Positions 26,947 through 34,760 of a stretch of 64,000 nt of DNA are shown here, one piece after another. The position numbers and the translations under genes are program-made. The stretch lies in assembly GCF_007004095.1 (NCBI RefSeq), contig NZ_VHJK01000001.1:562501-626500 (forward strand), given 5' to 3'. Within the stretch, counting starts at the first letter, position 1, and each line of letters opens with the position of its first letter. The notes under the pieces were generated by a model, which made no database searches, was not told where the DNA came from, and saw only the letters and a list, made by a program, of their open reading frames with translations. The DNA is from Erythrobacter insulae (GTDB lineage: Bacteria; Pseudomonadota; Alphaproteobacteria; Sphingomonadales; Sphingomonadaceae).

Positions 26947-28082
26947 CATGCGCCGCTCTCCACCAGCCGGATGCCGCGCCGGGGTTTGCGGTGCTCATCG
27001 CGCCACAACTCGGCATCCAGTTCGATGGCTCCGATTGTCAGCAAACGCTCCATTGCGGCGGCAAAGTCTGCTTTGCCAAAGCCCTTGGCTTCAGGCATTC
27101 CCGCGAAAATCTTAGGCGCGTAATTGCTGCCCGGCTGGTGAGAAACGTTCCGCTTTCGCTCCGTGCAAAGCGTAAGACATTTCAGGAAAGTCTCATTGCC
27201 AGCGTGAGCATGTGCCGTTTCAGCGAGCTTGCGTGCAGTATCTGGTGGTAAATCATCCTCAAGCACGAAAGCCCAGTCAATCCATGCAAAGCGCATCTGA
27301 CTGCCCTTTCGAGCGTAGTTTGCCTTGCCCACCGTCAGCTTACGCATATCGCTTTCCAGATCATGCGTGATTGTGATCTGGGAGCGTACGGCATTTAGCC
27401 AAGCGGTTGAGCCTGACCATGAATCGCCTGCTTTGTTGGGGTGCGCCAACAGCAGGATTGCAGCGCCGCTTTCCCCTGCCAGACGGTTGAGCGCGTTTAC
27501 AAATCGCGTCACCTCGCCCCGGTCATTCTCGTTGCCGGTAAAAAGGTGCGCCACGTTATCTAGGCAAAGCAGCTTCGCTCCAGATCGCCTCAGAAGCGCG
27601 GCTATCCGGTTATAGGCTGGCGCTGGATTGAATTGGCCATTTGCTCCCTCGGTCCCAAGCGCATTGTCCAGATCGCCTCTTAGGCTCGCGATCTCAAGCT
27701 TTCCGGCGAGGTTTTCCATTGAAACGCCAAGCGCCTTGCAAAGGTGCTTTTGCCGCCAATGCAATTGCCCTTCGTCATCCTCACAAGTGATATAGATTGC
27801 TGGCGCTTGCCCCATGTCCAAGCCGAGGGTTTGCACTCCGCCCGCCAGCGCTGTCGCAAATTGCTGGGCAAGCAAAGACTTTCCGGCACTGCCTGCCCCG
27901 GTGAATAGGGTTAGCTCACCGGCTGGTGCGAGTTTCGGGATGACAAAAGTCTTTGGGGAAGGCTCAATCTTGGCCAGTCGCTCCCAGTCCAGCGTTTCGA
28001 TTGCCGCCGCCGCGATTGCGTCCGCCGTGTCGCCAAGCTCGGCCTTTGCAAAGTCGATTGGTTCGCTGTTTTGCGCATCCAT
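26946..28082 (-). CDS. RepA-like hexameric helicase/AAA_25 ATPase
   Basis: The 378-residue protein has a RecA-type fold: Walker A GAGSAGKSLL near residue 61, YITCEDDEGQLHWR, and Walker B KLLCLDNVAHLF near residue 175, with a later LLLAHPNKAGDSWSGSTAWLNAVRSQ region typical of RepA/RSF1010-type and AAA_25 proteins. Such enzymes unwind the replication origin of mobile elements. A winged C-terminal region follows. Its start shares one base with the stop of the frame-restored Toprim gene (TAATG), suggesting coupling. Repeats that could be its origin follow the stop codon. Confidence 0.85.
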   Translation of the reverse strand: MDAQNSEPIDFAKAELGDTADAIAAAAIETLDWERLAKIEPSPKTFVIPKLAPAGELTLFTGAGSAGKSLLAQQFATALAGGVQTLGLDMGQAPAIYITCEDDEGQLHWRQKHLCKALGVSMENLAGKLEIASLRGDLDNALGTEGANGQFNPAPAYNRIAALLRRSGAKLLCLDNVAHLFTGNENDRGEVTRFVNALNRLAGESGAAILLLAHPNKAGDSWSGSTAWLNAVRSQITITHDLESDMRKLTVGKANYARKGSQMRFAWIDWAFVLEDDLPPDTARKLAETAHAHAGNETFLKCLTLCTERKRNVSHQPGSNYAPKIFAGMPEAKGFGKADFAAAMERLLTIGAIELDAELWRDEHRKPRRGIRLVESGA

Positions 28083-29004
28083 TAGCCAGCCCCCACTTTC
28101 CGCGCCGCTGCAATACGTTCGGCAACCGCGCTCCGCTCAATGTCCGCAAAATCGGTCCCTGAGGCCTCTGGCGAGTTTTCTGGCATGGCAGTGCGACAAG
28201 CCCCCCAATGGACTCAGCGGCCTTCTGAGCGGCTCTCATGCCAATATTTTCCGCAAGGTGTCGGTCATCGTCCGCCGCAAGGATAATTCGCCGTTTAGGA
28301 AAGAGCGCACGCATCGTTTTTGCCACGGCCGCAAGGTTGTGCGCTGTCATTGCAGCGACAACGCCAAAGCCGGTTGCATCATGGATCGCCGCCATTGTGG
28401 CGAAACCCTCGCCAATCACTAGCGGCCCCGGCGAAGGCTTGCCGTTTGCCACGTGGATCGCGTGAGGCCAGAATAGACCAGCCGTCCGCGCGTTCACGCC
28501 AAACCGTTTGAAGCCATCGTGAGCAATGCCTTGCAGGTTCCAAAGCCGGAAGTTTTCATCCAGCATTGGCACCAGCAAATCAAAATCCTGTTGCCTTACA
28601 CCAATCGGAGGCACTCTCTTTTTCAGCAAATAAGGGTGCGACTGTTCGGCTGGCTCTGCTTTGTCCCACTGCTCGGTGGCCTTGCTCGCTACTGCCTCTT
28701 CTATCGCTCGCCTTTTTGCTGCCTGCGCAAATCTGGCTTCCTTGAGCTTTTGCCGTTCGCGCTCCGATAGCGCCCGCCTGCCAGCGGTTGGCAGGAAGCC
28801 GTCGTCTCGCAATATTGCTTTCACTGCCAGCGCCGTTGTCTGATCGCCGTTAAAGCAGAAAACCAATGCGCCGTCTGGTGCCTCAGGGCACGCGCTGATC
28901 GCGGTTCCCCTGTCCCGGCTGGAATGGCCGGGTGTGGGAATGAGCGCGTTGTCTCGGCAAACTGTGCCGCCGTAAAATCGGGCGATTGCGTGAATATCAA
29001 TCAT
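28082..29004 (-). pseudogene. Toprim-domain primase-like gene, frameshifted near its 3' end
   Basis: From the ATG at 29004 (ribosome site GGGAGG) the frame encodes a DNA-binding start (MIDIHAIARFYGGTVCRDN) and a Toprim domain with LVIGEGFATMAAI and ILAADDD, the conserved Glu and Asp-x-Asp. After GGLVALP the open frame continues with Arg-rich nonsense past the next gene's start. In the -1 frame, from 28186, the DNA reads MPENSPEASGTDFADIERSA and stops at 28082-28084, exactly before the helicase gene. One base is missing near 28184-28206. The gene is either disrupted, miscalled in the assembly, or read by frameshifting. A primase-like role is inferred from the Toprim domain and from the helicase neighbour. 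Confidence 0.75.
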
Positions 29005-29483
29005 AGCGCCGCCCTCCCTTTGTCGGTGAGCCTGAGAACGGCTGCAAATTTGCCTGAAGGGTTGCGCCGCCGTTCGCCGGTTGGCTCGACAAGGCCCAAA
29101 GCCCGCAACTCGGAAAATCGCGGCTGGAGACTTTCGCGGCAAACCTTGGCCACGGCCACGGCCTCTAGCGGAGTCGCCTCGCCCAAGATCGCAAGACATT
29201 GCATTGCTAGCCGCCGGAGCCGCTTTGCGCTTGGCGCGATAGCAGCCGCTGCCTCTTGGCTGGTGCCGTCTGTGCCCTTTGCGCCGGGTGTGTTCGGATA
29301 AGGATTATTATGCTGCCCCCCTTCCTCGCGGCTGGTGAGGTTTTCCTCGCCAATATGCGTTACGATTAGAGGAGGGACTGCTTGCGAGTGTGGCTCGCAA
29401 AGGCTAAGACAATCACGGAATGTGCCGACCAAGCTATTCCGCGATGCCCCGCCTAGTTGCGGGGTTTCGCTTTTCTGGGGCAT
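29001..29483 (-). CDS. Winged-helix DNA-binding protein
   Basis: The 160-residue protein has a disordered N-terminal half. Its C-terminal region (about residues 88-160) is a winged helix: AMQCLAILGEATPLEAVAVAKVCRESLQPRFSELRALGLVEPTGERRRN. It likely regulates the element or assists its replication. A GGAGG site lies upstream of the ATG; the stop overlaps the Toprim gene start (ATGA). The AlpA-type gene is 3 bases upstream. Confidence 0.7.
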   Translation of the reverse strand: MPQKSETPQLGGASRNSLVGTFRDCLSLCEPHSQAVPPLIVTHIGEENLTSREEGGQHNNPYPNTPGAKGTDGTSQEAAAAIAPSAKRLRRLAMQCLAILGEATPLEAVAVAKVCRESLQPRFSELRALGLVEPTGERRRNPSGKFAAVLRLTDKGRAAL

Positions 29484-29486
29484 GGC

Positions 29487-29675
29487 TCAAACCTCCCCAG
29501 TGATAAGCGCGCGCAGGCTTTCTGCCGGAATGACAGTGCGTCCTCCAATGCGCCGTGCGACCAAGCGCCCAGCCGCAATGTGCGAATAAATGGTCGTGCG
29601 CCCCAAGCTGGATGCCTTGCAGGCTTCCTTGATGGAATATGCGATCTTGGGGGGATTGTGCTCTTCGGTTTGCAT
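29487..29675 (-). CDS. AlpA/excisionase-type MerR-like HTH protein
   Basis: The 62-residue protein is a single winged helix-turn-helix of the helix_turn_helix_17/AlpA type: YSIKEACKASSLGRTTIYSHIAAGRLVARRIGGRTVIPAESLRALI. Such proteins act as excisionases or activate excision and replication genes of satellites such as P4. It is the first gene of the minus-strand run leading to the replication genes. Confidence 0.85.
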   Translation of the reverse strand: MQTEEHNPPKIAYSIKEACKASSLGRTTIYSHIAAGRLVARRIGGRTVIPAESLRALITGEV

Positions 29676-29741
29676 CGGTCTTCCTCGTTAGCGATTGAAC
29701 GAGGATGGATTGACATGACCGGGTTTGCTGAAACGAAGCCT

Positions 29742-30569
29742 TTAAAATGCAAAGATGGTTGGCAAGTGCTCATTTGCCTGTTCGCGCAGGAACGCCAAGG
29801 CCTCATCAATTGTTTGCAGACCGCGATCTAGCCCTTCACGCTCCAATGTCTCGTGATAGCCGGGCGCTATGGCCGCCACGACAGGATAATCGTCGGGCCT
29901 CTCTTCCCAACCTCGAATTGCACTGGCGGTTACCGACTTAGGTTCGCCATGATCGCCCCGCCGCCTGCTAACTCCATGATAGGCGAGGATGCTGGCGACC
30001 TTCTTTCTTGCGGCGTTCTTCGACATTCCCTTGTTTTCGAGGAACCACACAGCCGCGACACCAGCCGCTGCTATCGCTGCTATGTTGAAACCGCCCTTTG
30101 TTCCAGGCACCCTAGCACCGGGACGCAATAGAATATGATCTTTCGACCCTGATCGGGCAGCAACGCTTGCGGCAACAAGTGAGATTATCAGCCTGTGCGA
30201 GGGGTCTTTGGTATCTGGGAATAGGCCAGAAATTGCGTTAATTGCAGTAACTGACCATTGCTGAGCCGATTTAGCATTGTCGTTTTTCACGGCCTCTAGA
30301 TATTTCTCGGATGCCTGCCGGAATATGTCCTTCACCGCATCGCACCGTTGATCCTCGGGCAATGCCCAGATGGTTTTCGGCTCGCTTGTGTATTCAGGGT
30401 CTGCCGGTTCAGGCGCTTTCACTGGCCTCCATGTAGCCACATGTTTTATTGGATCGGGCAAGCCGCTTCCCTTCGCAGTTCCCAAGGTCAAGCGGGGAAG
30501 CGCGTGGGATGCGCGCTTGTCGGCTGGCCTGCCTATCCCCTTTAAGCTACTTAACAAGAAGCAGAACAA
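29742..30569 (-). CDS. Unknown element-encoded protein
   Basis: The frame of up to 275 residues starts at TTG (30569); a GTG at 30440 is an alternative and the N-terminal 43 residues look unlike a real protein start. The middle (about 95-130) is hydrophilic with KEYLEAV-like helices, and a hydrophobic segment AAIAAAGVAAVWFLENKGMSKNAARKKVASIL is followed by a SAIRGWEERP motif, which resembles helix-rich DNA-binding regions. No family recognised. Confidence 0.5.
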   Translation of the reverse strand: MFCFLLSSLKGIGRPADKRASHALPRLTLGTAKGSGLPDPIKHVATWRPVKAPEPADPEYTSEPKTIWALPEDQRCDAVKDIFRQASEKYLEAVKNDNAKSAQQWSVTAINAISGLFPDTKDPSHRLIISLVAASVAARSGSKDHILLRPGARVPGTKGGFNIAAIAAAGVAAVWFLENKGMSKNAARKKVASILAYHGVSRRRGDHGEPKSVTASAIRGWEERPDDYPVVAAIAPGYHETLEREGLDRGLQTIDEALAFLREQANEHLPTIFAF

Positions 30570-30691
30570 CGGTTAAGGGCAGCAAATGATTTAGGCACAA
30601 GCAAAGCGATGTCTTGTTATTATTTCGCGGTTTTTTACTGACAGTCTGCCATGCGCTTCTATCGCGACCACCACAATCAGAGGGGAACATT

Positions 30692-31141
30692 TTGACGCTT
30701 TTGACCAGTGCTATCTTAGCTATTTCAATTCATTCTGGTTCAGTTCCCGACTTACTCGTTTGCCGAGCGTCAAGCGTCGCTTCTGTGGAAACAGGTGGGT
30801 CCAGCGCCGTTGTGACAGATTCAGACGGGAGTGTTCTCACGGGCCGCTCCGTAGACACTGAAGTACGCGAAATTAGCGCGGTCATTCAACTTCGGCTCAA
30901 TGGCGATGATCCAAGAGTGAATTTGCCTCGTTTCTTGGCTCCTCAGGTCGCTAGTTCTAAGGGGGGCTGGTATCGAGTAAAAGACCTCGAAATGAAAGAT
31001 GACTTCATTCGAGGCAAAGTCGTTTTCAATTTCATGCAAAGCTCGCGCTTTGAAATTGACCGGCGAACCGGCATCCTCACTTCAGGAAACGGGTTTTTGG
31101 CAAGCTGTGAGGTAGCAGATGTAAGCGAGCGCAAATTCTAG
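30692..31141 (+). CDS. Unknown small exported protein
   Basis: From TTG at 30692, with AGAGGGG upstream, the frame encodes 149 residues that begin with a hydrophobic leader (LTLLTSAILAISIHSGSVPDLLVC). The remainder is hydrophilic with the pattern RFEIDRRTGILTSGNGFLASCEV near its end, typical of small exported proteins in this group. The start is uncertain; the open frame extends upstream to 30614. Function unknown. Confidence 0.5.
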   Translation: MTLLTSAILAISIHSGSVPDLLVCRASSVASVETGGSSAVVTDSDGSVLTGRSVDTEVREISAVIQLRLNGDDPRVNLPRFLAPQVASSKGGWYRVKDLEMKDDFIRGKVVFNFMQSSRFEIDRRTGILTSGNGFLASCEVADVSERKF

Positions 31142-31153
31142 TCGCTCCTCAAT

Positions 31154-32401
31154 TTAAGCTTTGGAGCGTGTTCCGATAGGTATGACTTCACCACGAGCCG
31201 CGCCGTCACTGGCGCAATAGATTGCCCAATCCGCCATAAGCCGCCGCCGTTTGTCGAATAGGTCGCCGCGTCGATAGGCCCTCTCGACCTTGTTTTCGAT
31301 AGTGTGGGCCAACGCCATTTCGGCAACCTCATGGGCATAGCCGGTGCATTCGGCTGCCCAATCGCGAAAGCCAGAACGAAAGCCGTGCACGGTCGCATCG
31401 ACCTTCATACGGCGCATGAGCATCGACATGGCCATGCCGGAAAGCTTGCCGCCTTGCGGGCCGGGAAATAGATAGAGGCTGCCAAGTGGCTCTAGACTTT
31501 CGAGGATGGCAACTGCGCGGGGAAGCAGTGGAACGCGATGCTCTTTCGCAGCCTTCATGCGCTCGGCTGGGATCGTCCAGATTCCCTTTTCCAGATCCAC
31601 CTCTGCCCAAGTCGCGCCAATCACCTCACCAGAGCGCGCAGCGGTGAGAATCGTATATTCCAGTGCCAGCGCTGCCACCGCTTCCCGCTCGTGAAGTGAA
31701 CGGACGAATGCTGGAATCTCTTCATAGGGGAGCGCCTTGTGATGCCCGCGCGATAGGCGAGTGCGAGCGGGGAGGATTTGCGCAAGGTGCCCGCGCCAAA
31801 GCGCTGGGTTTTCCCCTTGGCGATAGCCGCGCGCCTTGGCGCTATCGAGCACGGTTTCAATGCGCCCGCGAATGCGGCTGGCAGTCTCGGGCTTTTCTTT
31901 CCAGATCGGCTCGAGGATTTTGAGCACATGTGCCGTTTCAACCTCGGCAACTGGCAAATCCCCGATCACCGGATAAACATAGGTGTCGAGCGTATTGCGC
32001 CATTGCTGGCGATGCTTGGGGTTACGCCAGCTTCCCTCGTTCGCAGCGATATAGGCGGATGCTACGTCCTTGAACGTGGTTCCAGCCACCTTGGCAGCCT
32101 GAGCCGCCGCAAGCGCTTGCGCGGCCTCCCTATCCCTTTCCTCAATCGGATCAATGCCCGCCTTTACCTTGAGGCGCAGCGCCGCCGCTTCATCGCGTGC
32201 ATCAGCAAGCGACATGCCGCCTTGCCCAGCCGCGCCCAAGCCACCGTCCCGCGACTTGCCATTGAGCATAAACCGAAAGACCCATGAGCGCGCGCCGGTC
32301 GGCTTCACCAGCAAATGCAGCCCGCCACCATCGCCATGGCGTCCCGGCTTGGCATTCTTGACCGCTAGTGGAGTGAGAGCGTTGTGCAGTTTGCGCGGCA
32401 T
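31154..32401 (-). CDS. Tyrosine integrase with DUF4102 arm-binding domain (element 1)
   Basis: This 415-residue integrase has the N-terminal DUF4102 domain (LTPLAVKNAKPGRHGDGGGLHLLV) and core SAM-like and catalytic domains. Catalytic residues seen are Arg in TAARSGEVIGATW, His-x-x-Arg in VHGFRSGFRDW, and Tyr in KVERAYRRGD, with HT from ALAHTIENK. It is adjacent to the second att copy (32620) and points away from it, as expected for the element's own recombinase. Confidence 0.92.
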   Translation of the reverse strand: MPRKLHNALTPLAVKNAKPGRHGDGGGLHLLVKPTGARSWVFRFMLNGKSRDGGLGAAGQGGMSLADARDEAAALRLKVKAGIDPIEERDREAAQALAAAQAAKVAGTTFKDVASAYIAANEGSWRNPKHRQQWRNTLDTYVYPVIGDLPVAEVETAHVLKILEPIWKEKPETASRIRGRIETVLDSAKARGYRQGENPALWRGHLAQILPARTRLSRGHHKALPYEEIPAFVRSLHEREAVAALALEYTILTAARSGEVIGATWAEVDLEKGIWTIPAERMKAAKEHRVPLLPRAVAILESLEPLGSLYLFPGPQGGKLSGMAMSMLMRRMKVDATVHGFRSGFRDWAAECTGYAHEVAEMALAHTIENKVERAYRRGDLFDKRRRLMADWAIYCASDGAARGEVIPIGTRSKA

Positions 32402-32472
32402 TTCGGTTCCCTGTCCGGTAGTCGAACCTGCCAGCGCCTTGCCAGAGTGGCGGAATTAGCAGCCGTTCCCAT

Positions 32473-32487
32473 AACCGTTCCCCGATA
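32473..32487 (+). repeat. Putative integrase arm site, right
   Basis: AACCGTTCCCCGATA, 133 bases inside the right boundary, pairs with 23963-23977 (14/15 identical, same orientation). Adjacent CCGTTCCC forms a tandem partial copy. Confidence 0.35.
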
Positions 32488-32619
32488 ATAGCGCGGTTTT
32501 ATGGGAACGCAACGGGACGCATACGGACAGTCGGATTGATGCGAAGGCCCAAAATCCCAGCATTCTTAGGGCTTAAGGGGATGAATGCGGACTTATGCGG
32601 TGTATAGTTAGGCGGACTT

Positions 32620-32630
32620 CGTCTCCGCCA
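32620..32630 (+). repeat. Putative attR core of element 1
   Basis: CGTCTCCGCCA matches the tRNA-Ser 3' end exactly (11/11). It is close to the second integrase too, so it may be the junction of two elements inserted in tandem. Confidence 0.5.
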
Positions 32631-32790
32631 CCTATACCATCCCAAGAGATCCCAGAAAGTTCCTGAAAGCCGCAGAATTCTGAGGTTTTTCGGACTTGCA
32701 TCGGAATCTCTAGTTCTTATTTTGTTCTAACCCTTCCCACACTTTCTACCAACAATTGTGGGAGCAGATGTGGGAAGAGAACGAGGATGG

Positions 32791-33945
32791 ATGGCTATGG
32801 GAAAACTTTCCGCTGCTCAGATTCGAGCTCTCACTAAACCGGGCCGCTACATGGATGGCGATGGCCTATCGCTGCTGCTCACCGCCCCAAAAAAGGGGTA
32901 TTGGGTGCTGCGCGCGACCATAAACGGGCGCCGAAGGGACATCGGCCTAGGGCCACTAGACTTAGTTACCTTGGCTGAAGCCCGCGAACTCGCGATCGAC
33001 ATGCGCCGCGATATTCAGCGAGGCATTGATCCGATCGAAGAGCGCAAGCGCCAGAAAATCGAAATCCTCACGTTCAAGGCTGCTGCAGAGAAGGTCCACA
33101 CCGAGCAGAAAGCAACCTGGAAGAACGGCAAGCACCAGGATCAGTGGATCAGCACGCTGGAAACCTATGCCTTCCCAAAGCTTGGCGACAAACTCGTTAA
33201 CGACATCGAGGGACCGCTCATCCGTGAAGTGCTTCTCGATTTCTGGCTGGAGAAGCCAGAGACGGCTCGCCGGGTAAAGCAGCGGATAGGCGTTGTGTTG
33301 GATTGGGCATACGCAAACGGAATGCGCGCGACCGAAGCGCCAATGCGCTCGCTGAGCCGCGCACTGCCACGACAGCCGAAGCAGGACGGCCATTTCGCTG
33401 CGATGCCCTACGAGGATGTTCCGGAATTCCTCGAGCATCTGCACAAGCGAACGAGTGTCGCACGGCTCGCGCTTGAATTCCTGATCCTAACTGCCTCTCG
33501 ATCGGGCGAAGTGCGGGGTGCTAAATGGGCGGAGATCAATCTGGACGCAAAGCTCTGGACTGTCCCTGCGGAGCGGATGAAGGCTGGAAAGGAACACGTG
33601 GTACCGCTGACCGATGCGGCAATCGGCGTGCTCGAACGTGCCAGACCTTACTATGCCGAATGCAGTGATCTGGTCTTTCCCGGTCGCAATGTCCTGCGCC
33701 CCCTGTCCGACATGACGCTGCTCAAGGTCCTGCGTTACGCGAAGTTGCCCTTCACCGTTCACGGCTTTCGATCTGCGTTCCGAGATTGGGTAGCAGAGAA
33801 GACCAGTTATCCCGGCGAGGTGGCGGAAGCGGCACTAGCCCATACGGTCAGCAACAAAGTGGAGGCCGCCTATCGGCGTACCAACTATCTGGACAAGCGG
33901 CGAGAGCTGATGCGCGAGTGGTCAGATTTCTGCGCTGGAAGGTAA
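32791..33945 (+). CDS. Second DUF4102-type tyrosine integrase
   Basis: The 384-residue protein resembles the first integrase: DUF4102 start (MGKLSAAQIRALTKPGRYMDGDGLSLLL), catalytic Arg in ASRSGEVRGAKW, VHGFRSAFRDW, and Tyr in KVEAAYRRTN. The ATG at 32791 has GAGG upstream; a GTG 11 codons earlier is also in frame. It directly follows the shared att copy, so it probably belongs to a second element lying to its right whose other end was not found in this window. Confidence 0.9.
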   Translation: MAMGKLSAAQIRALTKPGRYMDGDGLSLLLTAPKKGYWVLRATINGRRRDIGLGPLDLVTLAEARELAIDMRRDIQRGIDPIEERKRQKIEILTFKAAAEKVHTEQKATWKNGKHQDQWISTLETYAFPKLGDKLVNDIEGPLIREVLLDFWLEKPETARRVKQRIGVVLDWAYANGMRATEAPMRSLSRALPRQPKQDGHFAAMPYEDVPEFLEHLHKRTSVARLALEFLILTASRSGEVRGAKWAEINLDAKLWTVPAERMKAGKEHVVPLTDAAIGVLERARPYYAECSDLVFPGRNVLRPLSDMTLLKVLRYAKLPFTVHGFRSAFRDWVAEKTSYPGEVAEAALAHTVSNKVEAAYRRTNYLDKRRELMREWSDFCAGR

Positions 33946-34055
33946 AGAAGCACTCTCATGAGCACGGCGGCTTTGCGCCCCAATTCAAGACGTAGCGATT
34001 CCAGATCTTAGTTACTGAAAGCGGACATTCTCTGAGGCCATTCCGGCCGAGGAGA

Positions 34056-34760
34056 ATGAAAATGACATACTCACAGTTTGATCCTGCTTCTCAACACCGA
34101 GTGCCTTGGAACTTTGGCGCTAAGATCGGTCCAAAGCGTCCACTCAATCAGAAGCAGATCTGGGCGATCCGTTTCTTCTTAGATCGAGAAGAGCGCGTTC
34201 GAGATCGAGCGCTGTTTGACTTGGCGATTGATAGCAAGCTGCGAGGCTGTGACCTAGTCGAGCTGAAGATCGGTGATTTGGTTAGTGGTCCAGAAATTAG
34301 GACACGGGCGACAATCACGCAGCGCAAGACGGGCAAACCTGTCCAGTTCGAGATTGCGGCAGACGCGCGTTCAAGCCTTTTCGCTTGGCTGCAACTCAGA
34401 GGCGGGGACGTCGAGGACTTCGTCTTTCCGAGCCGTGTTGATCACACACGCCACTTGAGCACGCGACAATACGCTCGGCTTGTTGATGAGTGGGTTGCGG
34501 CCATCGGCCTGCGACCGGAGGAGTACGGCACCCACTCCCTTCGCCGAACCAAGGTCTCGATCATCTACAAAGCCACCGGCAACATTCGGGCGATCCAAAT
34601 CTTGCTGGGTCATTCCAAGATCGAAAACACGGTCCGCTACTTGGGCGTAGATATTGAGGATGCACTCACTCTTGCAGAAAAACCGAAATCTAACCGCCGG
34701 CGGACGCCAGCTCTTGGCTCGCTGGCGTCCGGCTTTGCTTCAGCATGGCAGAAATTCTAG
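34056..34760 (+). CDS. Short tyrosine recombinase without N-terminal DNA-binding domain
   Basis: The 234-residue enzyme has a compact catalytic domain: Arg in DSKLRGCDLVELK, HSLRR near residue 167, LLGHSKIENTVRYLGVD with the tyrosine near residue 195. The short N-terminus has no separate core-binding domain. Recombinases of this size occur singly in alphaproteobacterial genomes and plasmids. The C-terminal 20 residues are encoded by a strong inverted repeat (34701-34731). A ribosome site GGCCGAGGAG precedes the ATG. Confidence 0.85.
   Translation: MKMTYSQFDPASQHRVPWNFGAKIGPKRPLNQKQIWAIRFFLDREERVRDRALFDLAIDSKLRGCDLVELKIGDLVSGPEIRTRATITQRKTGKPVQFEIAADARSSLFAWLQLRGGDVEDFVFPSRVDHTRHLSTRQYARLVDEWVAAIGLRPEEYGTHSLRRTKVSIIYKATGNIRAIQILLGHSKIENTVRYLGVDIEDALTLAEKPKSNRRRTPALGSLASGFASAWQKF
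34701..34731 (+). terminator. Hairpin inside the 3' end of the short recombinase gene
   Basis: CGGACGCCAGC at 34701-34711 pairs with GCTGGCGTCCG at 34721-34731 over 11 bases around a 9-base loop, followed by TTTGCTT. It may terminate transcription or form part of a recombination site. Confidence 0.45.

Larger units (their letters stand above)
23901..32630. mobile_element. Integrated satellite-like element in tRNA-Ser
   Basis: The 11-base string CGTCTCCGCCA at the tRNA 3' end is repeated at 32620-32630, bounding about 8.7 kb. Inside are a tyrosine integrase at the far end, an AlpA-type regulator, a winged-helix protein, a Toprim primase-like gene, a RecA-fold helicase, iteron-like repeats, an overlapping HGG-motif pair and an Abi_2 gene. 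No capsid, tail or relaxase gene is present. The order integrase-AlpA-primase-helicase is typical of P4-like and PICI-like phage satellites and of some integrative elements. The boundaries rest on a short repeat. Confidence 0.65.
32402..32790. other. Attachment and regulatory interval between integrases
   Basis: This 389-base stretch holds the promoter side of the first integrase, an arm-site-like copy (32473-32487), the second att copy (32620-32630) inside a hairpin, and the leader of the second integrase. The hairpin pairs GGCGGA with TCCGCC around CTTCGTC at 32611-32629. No protein-coding frame is credible. Confidence 0.55.
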
